From NCBI GenBank assembly GCA_003513015.1, contig DOTA01000206.1:4507-17750 (forward strand): a stretch of 13,244 bases of DNA, written 5' to 3'. Below the pieces are notes generated by a model. The model was given only the letters and a program-made list of their open reading frames with translations, searched no databases and was not told the DNA's origin. The translations under genes and the position numbers were made by a program. Of this stretch, positions 6,318 to 13,244 are shown one piece after another (position 1 is the first letter of the stretch; each line of letters begins with the position of its first letter). Source of the stretch: Chloroflexota bacterium. Lineage in GTDB: Bacteria > Chloroflexota > Anaerolineae > Anaerolineales > UBA11858.

Positions 6318-7577
6318 ATGCGGTCGAAAATAGGACATGCAGTGGATAAAATTACTCGTACACAATTTTTGGAATACTTAAAGGGTGCATTGGTGCATCT
6401 TTATGATGCGGAATATCTGCGCCAAACCCATCTATTATCGGCATTTGGGATTGAAAACCGTTTTGATGCTTCAACAGTGCTTCGCAACATTCTCATTGAA
6501 AATATCGAATCTTTAAAGCCGAGCGCCAACTTGTTCGACCAGGAAAGAGCCTGGCGCATATATGATGCCCTCTATTATCCCTACGTTCAAAGGTTAAGTC
6601 AGCAAGCAGTAGCCAATCAACTCGGGATGAGTGCCCGGCATCTGCGGCGCGAGCAACGGGCCGCCCTGGAGGTGCTGGCGGAATCATTATGCCAGGATTA
6701 CGGGTTATATACGATCTTCTGTGATGATCCTGATGTGATTGAAGAAGTTGAATATGATCCCCTGGATGAATTTGAATGGTTGGAGGAAACTCTGGTTGAA
6801 ACTCCCTTAGATTTATATGTTCATATTCCTAATGCCTTAAATATGATCCGATCTCTGGCCTCTGAATATCAAGTTGAAATTAAGAGCGATTTACAGTCTG
6901 ATTTGCCCCACTTGATCGTTCACTCGATGGCTTTTGATCAGATGATGCTCAGCTTGCTCAGTATTGCCATCACCACTTCACCAGATGGGCAGGTTAGTTT
7001 GCAGGCAAGTATGCAAACTGGTGAAGTAACCATTAAAATTGAGGGGAAACGCATAGCTGATACCATTCCAAACAAAAAAAATGATGTTGTTGAGCGAAAG
7101 TATGTCATCGCCAAGAAACTGGCTAATTTGAGCAATGGAACCATCCGGTTTGTTGAAAAGCCCAACCTTTTCTTTGTCTTGCTTTCACTCCCTTTTGTAA
7201 ATCAAATTCCGATCTTAGCCCTTGATGATAACCCCGATGTTTTACAGATCATGCAGCGGTATGCGCAAGATAGCCGCTACCACATGATCACAACAAAAAA
7301 TCCATCACAGATATTTATGCTGGCAAAACAATATAACCCGAAGGCGATCTTTCTGGATGTCATGATACCGGAAATTGACGGTTGGAAAATTCTAGGGCGA
7401 ATTAATGAAAATCCGGATACCAGTGACATCCCGGTGATCATTTGTACGGTTTTGCCCCAAGAGGAACTGGCGCACTCCCTGGGTGCGGTGGCCTTCCTGA
7501 AAAAACCTTTTAGCCGCTATGAGTTCCTGTCTATTCTTGATCAACTGGTTGAGCTGAAGGCATCAGAATTTCACTAA
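6318..7577 (+). CDS. HTH / degenerate GHKL / receiver-domain regulator
   Basis: A 419-aa soluble protein with three parts. Residues 10-125 form a helical N-terminus ending in a helix-turn-helix (about 93-117, SQQAVANQLGMSARHLRREQ) that resembles sigma-region-4/LuxR-like DNA-binding units. Residues 165-292 look like a histidine-kinase ATPase fold in hydrophobicity pattern (FDQMMLSLLSIAITTSPDG corresponds to the N box), but the ATP-binding Asn and the G boxes are missing. Residues 297-415 are a receiver domain with DD (303-304), phospho-acceptor Asp347 (FLDVMIPEIDGW), Thr377 and Lys395/396. It should be a phosphorylation-controlled DNA-binding regulator. It is transcribed divergently from the transporter/methyltransferase operon and converges on a hybrid kinase, so both are candidate partners. 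The start has a weak Shine-Dalgarno; a GTG at codon 9 with GGA upstream is an alternative. The architecture appears typical of Chloroflexota. Confidence 0.8.
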   Translation: MRSKIGHAVDKITRTQFLEYLKGALVHLYDAEYLRQTHLLSAFGIENRFDASTVLRNILIENIESLKPSANLFDQERAWRIYDALYYPYVQRLSQQAVANQLGMSARHLRREQRAALEVLAESLCQDYGLYTIFCDDPDVIEEVEYDPLDEFEWLEETLVETPLDLYVHIPNALNMIRSLASEYQVEIKSDLQSDLPHLIVHSMAFDQMMLSLLSIAITTSPDGQVSLQASMQTGEVTIKIEGKRIADTIPNKKNDVVERKYVIAKKLANLSNGTIRFVEKPNLFFVLLSLPFVNQIPILALDDNPDVLQIMQRYAQDSRYHMITTKNPSQIFMLAKQYNPKAIFLDVMIPEIDGWKILGRINENPDTSDIPVIICTVLPQEELAHSLGAVAFLKKPFSRYEFLSILDQLVELKASEFH

Positions 7578-9768
7578 AAGCCTGAATACAAGTAAGCAGT
7601 TCGCGCACCGATAACCCATCACTGCGCCTGACGCGGATGGCATCGGTGACCACCGGCTCGCCAGAAGGATCTTGAGAAGAGATAATAATCGTGGGGATAT
7701 CCTTGATCCCGGGATTCACACGCTTCTCCTGGAGCAATTGGAAGCCATCCATTTCCGGCATAATTAAATCCAATAATAGCAAATCCGGTTTGCGGGTATT
7801 CAACAAATCGAGTGCTCGTCTGGCGTTATTCGCCTGCAAAACGCGATAATTTTTGTCACTGTTGTGCAGCATCCGGGCGAATAATTGCAACGCTTCCGGG
7901 TGATCGTCCACGATCAGGATGGTTTGAATCTCATCGCCCATCTCAGCAATTGTGCGCAGCAGACGCTCGCGGTCAATCGGTTTGACCAGATAACGCGTCG
8001 CACCCAATCGGTGGGCTACATCATCATCGCTGGCCAACCAGCAAGAGATCACAGGCGTACCATAAGGAAGATCGGAGATTTTTTTGGTTAAATCGTCATT
8101 TGAGGTGATGGCCGCCTCGTTGATTAGCAAGGCCTGGGCAGGAGAGCGATCCAATTCAGCGATAGCATCTTCAACTTTGCGGACGCGGCACACCTCCACC
8201 TGGGTTATGAATCGCTCAATTAATTGGGTCAACACCTCACTATCTTCTAAGACCACATAACGAGGCACTACAGCAGGATGTTCAGCGAAGCGTGGGCCTC
8301 TGACTTCGTAACTCTGATACGGGTTGAACCAGCGTTTTGCCCCACCCGAAGAATAATCCATTTTTACAGGTTCGATGATGGGCAAACTAAAATAGAAAGT
8401 AGTTCCAACTCCATCTTCGCTTTCGAACCACATTTTGCCACCATGTAATTCGACAAAATTTTTGCTGATGCTTAATCCTAATCCGCTGCCACCATAGCGG
8501 CGTTGAACCAGCCCATCTAATTGCTGAAAGGGTTGAAAAACTTTATCCTGATGATCCGCTGAAATCCCAGGGCCAGTATCGGCCACGCTGATAATGATAA
8601 ATTCTGCATCTTGCGTGGCTTTGATGGAAACACCACCCTTTTCAGTAAAACGACCGGCATTACTAAGTAAATTGAGTACCACCTGCCGGACGCGCGTGCT
8701 GTCACAAAAAACATCTGGTAAATCCTGGGGCAAATCCGTCTCCAGATACAATTTTTTCGATTTATACAAGGCGCCCACTGCGGTAACTGCCTCATCAACA
8801 ATCTCCGTCAATGAGGCCCAGGCACGCGTTAACCCCATACGTCCAGCTTCAATCTGGCTGAGGGAAAGCACATCATTCACCAATTTAGAGAGATGTCGGC
8901 TATTTCGTTGGATCGCCGCGATATCGGCCATTAAATCGGGCGGCAAATCGACCCCATAAGAGCGCGGAGAATTCATGATCATCTCGCTAAAACTGATGAT
9001 CATATTCAACGGGGTGCGCAATTCGTGGCTGACATTCGCCACAAATTGCTCTTTGACCTGCCGAGCTTCTTCCGCAACCTGATATAAAATCTTGAGCCTT
9101 TCGGTGAGCCGGGATAACTCGGTATTGGCGTGCAACAATTCATCCTGGGTTTGTTTCAATTCCAGCCGGTTCTTGCGGGCTTCTTCCATTTCGGTTTGGG
9201 CTTTATGATAGCCCTCCATAGCCCAACTACTGGCAACCAGCAAAGAACGCGATACCGCCCAACCGGCAGTAACCCCAATTCCACCTCCCAACAAGATGAC
9301 CTGCAAATAAACCGTGGATGAACTCCCCGGCGGGAGAGCATTGCCTAATAGCCAAGTTTCAGCCATCAGCACCGCGATCACTAAAGCCCCATACCACCAT
9401 TCAATAATGAGCGCACCAATCATGGGTAACGGCAGCAAAAACAGGAGTAGATCTGGCCGCTGGAAGAAATAGCCCGATAAGCCCATCAACACAATCAACC
9501 CGGCCATCCAGATCGTCAGGGCTACCCCTAAGCGTCTGGCAAGCAGACGCGAGGCCCACCAGGAACCCAGCACCGCGGGGATCAAGCTAACCGAAAGCTG
9601 CGGCAGGTTGACACTTTCGCCCAGAAAATTGGCAATCAGGTACCAGACCAGGAAAAAGAGTAAGCTCACCTGAATTAGAATTTCAAGCGTCGACTGTTGG
9701 AGTTGTTGCAGGGTCTGGAAAAACCTTTCATCCTGCTTAATAAATTGACCAAATTTGGATGGGATCAT
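7531..9768 (-). CDS. membrane hybrid histidine kinase with two C-terminal receiver domains
   Basis: I place the start at ATG 9768 (745 aa), not at GTG 9792, because GGAG lies 6 nt before this ATG and nothing comparable precedes the GTG. Order: about six transmembrane helices (about 25-175), coiled coil (about 190-240), HisKA with His248 (NVSHELRTPLN), HATPase_c with N box (LNLLSNAGRF, about 365-374), G1 (DTGPGI) and G2 (GGSGLGL), receiver 1 (about 504-605), receiver 2 (about 615-735). Receiver 1 has E-D at the start and KP, but Asn550 stands where the phospho-Asp should be (LLINEA), so it is probably a pseudo-receiver. Receiver 2 has DD (621-622) and Asp667 (LLDLIMPEMDGF), but the conserved Lys is replaced by a VRRSDGLSVREL segment. 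No periplasmic sensor domain is evident; the membrane bundle may sense. The 3' end overlaps the convergent regulator gene by 47 bp. Confidence 0.9.
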   Translation of the reverse strand: MIPSKFGQFIKQDERFFQTLQQLQQSTLEILIQVSLLFFLVWYLIANFLGESVNLPQLSVSLIPAVLGSWWASRLLARRLGVALTIWMAGLIVLMGLSGYFFQRPDLLLFLLPLPMIGALIIEWWYGALVIAVLMAETWLLGNALPPGSSSTVYLQVILLGGGIGVTAGWAVSRSLLVASSWAMEGYHKAQTEMEEARKNRLELKQTQDELLHANTELSRLTERLKILYQVAEEARQVKEQFVANVSHELRTPLNMIISFSEMIMNSPRSYGVDLPPDLMADIAAIQRNSRHLSKLVNDVLSLSQIEAGRMGLTRAWASLTEIVDEAVTAVGALYKSKKLYLETDLPQDLPDVFCDSTRVRQVVLNLLSNAGRFTEKGGVSIKATQDAEFIIISVADTGPGISADHQDKVFQPFQQLDGLVQRRYGGSGLGLSISKNFVELHGGKMWFESEDGVGTTFYFSLPIIEPVKMDYSSGGAKRWFNPYQSYEVRGPRFAEHPAVVPRYVVLEDSEVLTQLIERFITQVEVCRVRKVEDAIAELDRSPAQALLINEAAITSNDDLTKKISDLPYGTPVISCWLASDDDVAHRLGATRYLVKPIDRERLLRTIAEMGDEIQTILIVDDHPEALQLFARMLHNSDKNYRVLQANNARRALDLLNTRKPDLLLLDLIMPEMDGFQLLQEKRVNPGIKDIPTIIISSQDPSGEPVVTDAIRVRRSDGLSVRELLTCIQAFSEILMPSAQPVDQE

Positions 9769-9774
9769 GCGATT

Positions 9775-9778
9775 CTCC
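9775..9778 (-). promoter_or_regulatory. Shine-Dalgarno that fixes the kinase start at 9768
   Basis: GGAG on the minus strand (complement of 9775-9778) lies 6 nt before the ATG ending at 9768. The longer alternative GTG at 9792 has no purine-rich motif in the 15 nt upstream, so the shorter start is preferred. Confidence 0.6.
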
Positions 9779-9811
9779 GAAAGATTGTTCACCGTTGATT
9801 GTAGCGATGAA

Positions 9812-9849
9812 TCAAAATGAGGACAAGAGTCATCTTGTCCTCATTTTGA
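9812..9849 (-). terminator. perfect 17-bp hairpin between DUF2723 and kinase genes
   Basis: Arms CAAAATGAGGACAAGA (9813-9828) and TCTTGTCCTCATTTTG (9833-9848), extended by one T-A pair, enclose a 4-nt loop GTCA. It starts 16 nt after the DUF2723 stop codon, the usual terminator position, but the T-tract (ATTTTGATT) is short and partly inside the stem. It may be a weak terminator or an mRNA 3'-end stabiliser. Only 43 nt separate it from the kinase ATG, so the kinase is either read through or has a promoter inside the preceding gene. Confidence 0.6.
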
Positions 9850-9865
9850 AGGGGTGTTTCCACCA

Positions 9866-11434
9866 TCAGGGCCGCACAACCCGATAAAAAGTTGTATACC
9901 AGATTTCGGCGCGCTGAAAATCGAAACCCGCAGCTTCCACTTCCGCAAACGGGGAAGCAAAATAGATCGGGCGCGAGTCAATATTTTGTTCAATGAACTC
10001 GAGCACTGAATGCGGCAAACCGGGCTTATCCGCTCTGGGGCTGGGTTCAATAAAGCGCAAATCCATCCGCCCTTGTTCAATATGGGCCACATAATAATAG
10101 ATGTACAGCCAGCTCCAATCCACAAAAACGATGGCATTGGGTTTCATCTGCTCCACGGTGTGCGAGGCCACGCGGGCCATATCTGCGGGGTCTTCCCAGA
10201 GTAAATAATTCTCATCACCGATAAAGGGCACTTCCCCACGCTGAACAGATGCCCACCGCGGCATCAGCAAGCTCTTCATTGAAAATAGGATGATGAGTAT
10301 GGAGGCACCCGCTACCACGGCAGGCCCCCACTTAGGACTGATCTTTTGCACCCATTGGCTAAAAACATCCAGGCCCACGGCTGCTACTAACCCCAGGAGG
10401 AGGTACCCCGTAATATAAAAAACGTAGATATCCCCGATCTGATAATTAAAGCTAATCAACCAATGGGTGATGAGTGAAATCCCCAAAAGCGCGGCCACAT
10501 CTTTTCGTTTTCTGGCTAAGGAGACCCACCCCACAATACTCAAAAAGATTCCCGGAACCGATAACTCACGCGGCAACTGCTGAAGATAATTGACTAATTC
10601 GCCCAACATACGCCCCAGATCAAAATGCAAAGCGCTGCGCCACTGTTGAGCGCTGGCGAGAAACCAGATGCGCACCCACGGGTTTTGGATATCTTCCTGG
10701 CTTAAATCCCAGGCCGACCGGGCGGTTTCATAAGCGCCGTTAAAAATATTGGCTGGCGGGTAATACCAATCAATCCAAATAAACACCATCAGCCAGAGAA
10801 AAATCCCCAATAGCGCCCCACCGAAAGCAGGCCACCAAAAATTCGAATGGCTTTTGCGATTCAACCAGAGAAAAACAAAAATCCCGGGGGCCAGCACGGC
10901 CACCGTGGTGTGAACACCCAGTGCCAGGCCGCCCAATAGGCCAGCTATGAATAACAAGCTGGATTTTCCGGTTTTTTGCCATCCCAAAACGCAAATTAAA
11001 ATAAAAACCACAAAGGCGGCCCCGGTTGTATAAACTTCGGCAATCACGGCTTGAGACCACAAGGTGTAAGAAACGGCTAGTATCAGTGAGCTGAACAAAG
11101 CCGCCCAACGACTTACCGCTAGCAAACGGGCTGCCAGATAAACACCTGAGATTGTCACCGCGGCCATAAAAGCTGAAAACAGGTTGACGCGATAAGCGAT
11201 TTCGCCCAAAGGTAAAAACGTAAATAACTTGGCCAACAATAAATAGATCGGATACCCCGGGCAGTGAGCAATCCCGAACTGATAAGCTAAAACCTGAAAT
11301 TCGCCGCTATCCCCGGGCAATACCCCCGGAGCAAGGGTGCGTATGTAAAGGGCCAGACTTGCCACACCCAAAACAATCGCCAAAAGCCAATCCCATGCAG
11401 AAAATTTAAAAGTCGCGGTAGAGGTTGATTTCAT
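9866..11434 (-). CDS. DUF2723 family membrane GT-C glycosyltransferase-like protein
   Basis: A 522-aa protein counted from ATG 11434 (a TTG one codon upstream is possible). It has about ten transmembrane helices, the first at about residues 14-30. The diagnostic segment follows at once: LAPGVLPGDSGEF (about 34-46) and then GIAHCPGYPIYLLLAKLF. This is the first extracytoplasmic loop of DUF2723 (PF11028), where GT-C enzymes place an acidic catalytic residue. Human TMEM260, a protein O-mannosyltransferase, belongs to this family; bacterial members are thought to transfer sugars from lipid carriers outside the membrane, but substrates are mostly unknown. The last 100 residues or so are soluble (NAIVFVDWSWLYIYYY; RPIYFASPF) and end FYRVVRP. 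No strong Shine-Dalgarno; a possible upstream ORF ends on its start codon (TGATG), suggesting coupling. The kinase follows after 97 bp. Confidence 0.85.
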   Translation of the reverse strand: MKSTSTATFKFSAWDWLLAIVLGVASLALYIRTLAPGVLPGDSGEFQVLAYQFGIAHCPGYPIYLLLAKLFTFLPLGEIAYRVNLFSAFMAAVTISGVYLAARLLAVSRWAALFSSLILAVSYTLWSQAVIAEVYTTGAAFVVFILICVLGWQKTGKSSLLFIAGLLGGLALGVHTTVAVLAPGIFVFLWLNRKSHSNFWWPAFGGALLGIFLWLMVFIWIDWYYPPANIFNGAYETARSAWDLSQEDIQNPWVRIWFLASAQQWRSALHFDLGRMLGELVNYLQQLPRELSVPGIFLSIVGWVSLARKRKDVAALLGISLITHWLISFNYQIGDIYVFYITGYLLLGLVAAVGLDVFSQWVQKISPKWGPAVVAGASILIILFSMKSLLMPRWASVQRGEVPFIGDENYLLWEDPADMARVASHTVEQMKPNAIVFVDWSWLYIYYYVAHIEQGRMDLRFIEPSPRADKPGLPHSVLEFIEQNIDSRPIYFASPFAEVEAAGFDFQRAEIWYTTFYRVVRP

Positions 11435-11589
11435 CAACAGGTCAATGCTCCCAGATATTGATTTTGTAATTGTCGATTAGTATACAGCACAAATTCATTA
11501 ATTTCTAATGGATTGACCAAGCGTGAAATATCGGATGCACCGGGCATTAATTCGCTTAATGCAAAATTCAGATACCCCCGAACAGGCAA
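11434..11589 (-). CDS. possible small or decayed ORF coupled to the DUF2723 gene
   Basis: A minus-strand frame stays open from a TAG at 11727 to a TGA at 11436-11434 that shares its A with the DUF2723 ATG (TGATG). From a TTG at 11589 it would encode 51 aa (LPVRGYLNFALSELMPG... ending ...NQYLGALTC); an ATG gives 37 aa. The amino-acid mix looks protein-like while the other two minus frames are Cys/Arg-rich or stop early. No good Shine-Dalgarno is visible and the upstream part of the frame runs through an inverted repeat and a terminator. It may be the 3' remnant of a lost gene or a true small coupled ORF. I do not recognise the peptide. Confidence 0.33.
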   Translation of the reverse strand: MPVRGYLNFALSELMPGASDISRLVNPLEINEFVLYTNRQLQNQYLGALTC

Positions 11590-11616
11590 CCCTTCTGCGC
11601 GCCGGTATACCGCGCT

Positions 11617-11666
11617 CGGTTGAAAATTGCGCTTTTTTAGAAGGCGGGAAGCGCAATTTTCAACCG
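11617..11666. repeat. perfect 18-bp inverted repeat with 14-nt loop
   Basis: Arms GGTTGAAAATTGCGCTT (11618-11634) and AAGCGCAATTTTCAACC (11649-11665) are exact reverse complements, extended by a C-G pair at 11617/11666. The spacer is TTTTAGAAGGCGGG. There is no adjacent T-tract, and a separate terminator lies 25 bp away, so this looks like a REP/MITE-like palindromic unit or a regulatory hairpin upstream of the DUF2723 gene. The rest of the 11438-11734 gap holds the possible ORF and the terminator listed separately. Confidence 0.7.
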
Positions 11667-11684
11667 TGGGTATTATAAAACCAT

Positions 11685-11714
11685 AAAAAAGGCCGGTATC
11701 TGTAGATACCGGCC
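11685..11714 (-). terminator. intrinsic terminator of the 70-aa hydrophobic protein gene
   Basis: GGCCGGTATC (11691-11700) and GATACCGGCC (11705-11714) form a perfect 10-bp GC-rich stem with loop TGTA. On the minus strand the stem is followed at once by six T (complement of 11685-11690). It lies 20 bp after the stop codon of the small gene. This is the clearest intrinsic terminator in the window. Confidence 0.9.
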
Positions 11715-11734
11715 GGGTGTATTGCTATTTTAGG

Positions 11735-11947
11735 CTAGAAAATCCAGATCAATAGCAGGATAGGCAGAAGCAGGGGCAGCAGGGCAATGAATAAAATCCC
11801 CAGCACCAAGCCAACTACCAGGGCGACCACCAGCCCCACAACAGCCAGCACAATGACAAGGACAATCGCGATGACCGCGCCGACCAAGCCCAACACCAGC
11901 CCGATAAACCCGAATATTAGCCCGAATATGGATTCAAGACAACCCAT
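11735..11947 (-). CDS. 70-aa extremely hydrophobic glycine-zipper membrane protein
   Basis: A short gene with good signals: AAGGAG 7 nt before ATG and a strong terminator 20 bp after the stop. The product is almost entirely I, L, V, A, G and F; after MGCLES there are no charged residues at all. Two or three transmembrane helices are likely. The first half carries spaced glycines (G9, G13, G16, G20, G23), a G-x-x-x-G zipper pattern used for tight helix packing. Length and composition resemble small membrane-stress or holin-like proteins, but I do not recognise a family. It appears monocistronic. The frame could be questioned because the composition is simple, but the ribosome site and terminator both support a real gene. 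Confidence 0.65.
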   Translation of the reverse strand: MGCLESIFGLIFGFIGLVLGLVGAVIAIVLVIVLAVVGLVVALVVGLVLGILFIALLPLLLPILLLIWIF

Positions 11948-12108
11948 GATATTTCTCCTTTTTGGTTATAAATTTTATCGTCAACTTTGAGCCAGTAAAT
12001 CCGTTGGATTGTTTCTAAGTTGGTATACGCAGAGCGCAGCAAAAGGTTGCAGAGGAAGCGGGGAATTTGTGGTAAAACAAAAGAAAGAAATTTTCAAAGG
12101 ATGCTTCC

Positions 12109-13242
12109 ATGAATTTTATGTTTCAAACGCGCGGCCGGCGCTTCGTGCTTTATATCCTGGTCATTTTGGCCGGCATGCTGATTTCGGGCGGGGTGATGGC
12201 CCTAATCGGCTATAACAGCAACCAAAATTTACCCAGCGGCCCTCAAATCACTGACCGCATGGACGCGCTCGACAAAATCCGGCTGGCGGAGGCGCTGCAC
12301 CTGAAGTCCGAACTGGGGGATGAAATCTGGCCGGGCTACGCAGCCTTGGAAGCCCCCCTGGTGATCTGGAATAAGGATTACGAGTTTCTTTTCGGAATCA
12401 ACAACCCGCCCGCGGGCTGGGAGCCGGTGCCGGAGGATACCTTCGCTGAAATGGCTTATTACCGCCGCCCGGCGGATGATCCGCAGAATTTTGCGGTGCA
12501 AGTGGGCCATCAATGGGCCGCAAGCATTTCCACCAAATATACCCTGGATATGAGCTTGATTTCAGCCATAAAAGAGAATATGCCCCCAGGAATTGTCGAA
12601 ATCTTCCCCTACCGGATCTTCATCCTGCCCAGTGAATTTCAAATTTCGGCTGTGCCGCACGAATATCTACATGTGGTGGAGGCTGAAATGGCCCCCGATA
12701 AATTCGAGGCAGCCAATGCGAGTTACGCTCAGGAGGCGCGTTATTGGGCACGGGATGCTGAAATGCGCGCGGCCTGGAAAAACGAAATCGAGTTGTTGAT
12801 TAAGGCTGAACAGACTTTGAGTGAGGGGGATACGCTTGAACGGGTACGCCAATTTTTGGCCGCGCGCCAGCAGCGCCGCGCCGATTTTGGCCTGGATGCG
12901 GATCTGATCGCTTACGAAACCCAGATCGAATGGCTCGAAGGGTTGGCCAAATTTGCCGAACTGCGCAATTGGCAGCTTGCCGCACAAAATCATGGCTATG
13001 TAGCGCTCCCCGAAATGGGGTCAGACCCCGATTTCAAGGATTACGAGACCTTCGATTCCCACTGGGATCAGGAAATCTCTCAAACCAGGCACCAGGCCAA
13101 TGTAGAGGGAGATGTGCGCTTCTACTACACCGGGATGCTGCAAGCCTTTCTCCTTGACCGCTTAATGCCCGACTGGCAGGCGCGCATCATGGATGAGGGT
13201 GTTTACCTGGAAGATTTGCTGCGAGAAGCCGTAACTGATTGA
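12109..13242 (+). CDS. membrane-anchored putative zinc metallopeptidase (HEYLH motif), family unknown
   Basis: A 377-aa protein, complete, stopping 2 nt before the window end. One N-terminal transmembrane anchor (about 12-35) leaves the rest outside the cytoplasm. Residues 184-188 read HEYLH, an HExxH zinc-protease motif, preceded by a hydrophobic strand (RIFILPSEFQIS) as in zincins. A helix with EWLEGLAKFAEL (about 274-285) resembles the glutamate helix that supplies the third ligand in gluzincins; Glu277 is the best candidate. The gap of about 90 residues between the two is filled by a charged, probably helical insertion (about 195-260). The C-terminus (TGMLQAFLLDRLMPDWQARI) is well structured. 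Start is supported by AAAGGA 7 nt upstream. It is divergent from the small hydrophobic gene. Peptidase activity is inferred from motifs only. Confidence 0.65.
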   Translation: MNFMFQTRGRRFVLYILVILAGMLISGGVMALIGYNSNQNLPSGPQITDRMDALDKIRLAEALHLKSELGDEIWPGYAALEAPLVIWNKDYEFLFGINNPPAGWEPVPEDTFAEMAYYRRPADDPQNFAVQVGHQWAASISTKYTLDMSLISAIKENMPPGIVEIFPYRIFILPSEFQISAVPHEYLHVVEAEMAPDKFEAANASYAQEARYWARDAEMRAAWKNEIELLIKAEQTLSEGDTLERVRQFLAARQQRRADFGLDADLIAYETQIEWLEGLAKFAELRNWQLAAQNHGYVALPEMGSDPDFKDYETFDSHWDQEISQTRHQANVEGDVRFYYTGMLQAFLLDRLMPDWQARIMDEGVYLEDLLREAVTD

Positions 13243-13244
13243 AA

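Noticed and set aside
9769..9792. GTG start giving a kinase eight residues longer
   Set aside because: No Shine-Dalgarno precedes it, whereas GGAG sits 6 nt before the internal ATG at 9768.
12001..12060. Promoter with TATACG -10 for the metallopeptidase gene
   Set aside because: The best -35 candidates are at 14 bp or less, and the stretch overlaps the GCAGAG repeat half-site, so I could not support a promoter call.

Overview
The window reads as chromosomal DNA from a free-living, probably anaerobic bacterium. I infer Chloroflexota, class Anaerolineae. The reasons are the style of its two-component proteins (an HTH/GHKL-like/REC regulator and a hybrid kinase with a ...DGLSVREL... tail), a Tat-type lipoprotein sugar-binding protein, an isolated CUT1 importer without its own ATPase, a corrinoid/URO-D methyltransferase cluster, and a DUF2723 GT-C protein. 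There is no rRNA, tRNA or phylogenetic marker gene, so this assignment is an inference. I see no phage, transposase or CRISPR material.

Layout. Positions 1-6015 form a minus-strand block read from right to left: a Tat-lipoprotein solute-binding protein (6015-4633), two CUT1-type sugar permeases (4538-3621 and 3624-2719, overlapping by ATGA), a cobalamin-binding corrinoid protein (2631-1999), a URO-D-fold methyltransferase-like protein (1991-900), and a second URO-D-fold protein that runs off the left edge (818-1). Three of the gaps inside this block hold hairpins. The leader (6016-6317) contains a perfect 46-bp palindrome with a T-tract on the operon strand. Divergent from the operon, on the plus strand, is a 419-aa regulator with an HTH, a degenerate kinase-like domain and a receiver domain (6318-7577). 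It converges on, and overlaps by 47 bp, a membrane hybrid histidine kinase on the minus strand (7531-9768). Upstream of the kinase lie a DUF2723 membrane glycosyltransferase-like protein (9866-11434), a possible small or decayed ORF that ends on its start codon, and a 70-aa extremely hydrophobic protein with its own terminator (11735-11947). At the right end a plus-strand gene encodes a membrane-anchored protein with an HEYLH zinc-protease motif (12109-13242).

How it may work. The SBP and permeases should import a carbohydrate-like solute, using an ATPase encoded elsewhere. The corrinoid protein and the two URO-D-like proteins are the parts of a methyl-transfer system: one methyltransferase loads the corrinoid from a methylated donor and the other may unload it. 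Their shared orientation suggests uptake and anaerobic demethylation of a methylated compound, possibly a methoxylated sugar or glycoside. The divergent regulator is the natural candidate to control the operon. The substrate, the ATPase, the corrinoid reductive activator and the final methyl acceptor are not visible here, so this is a hypothesis.
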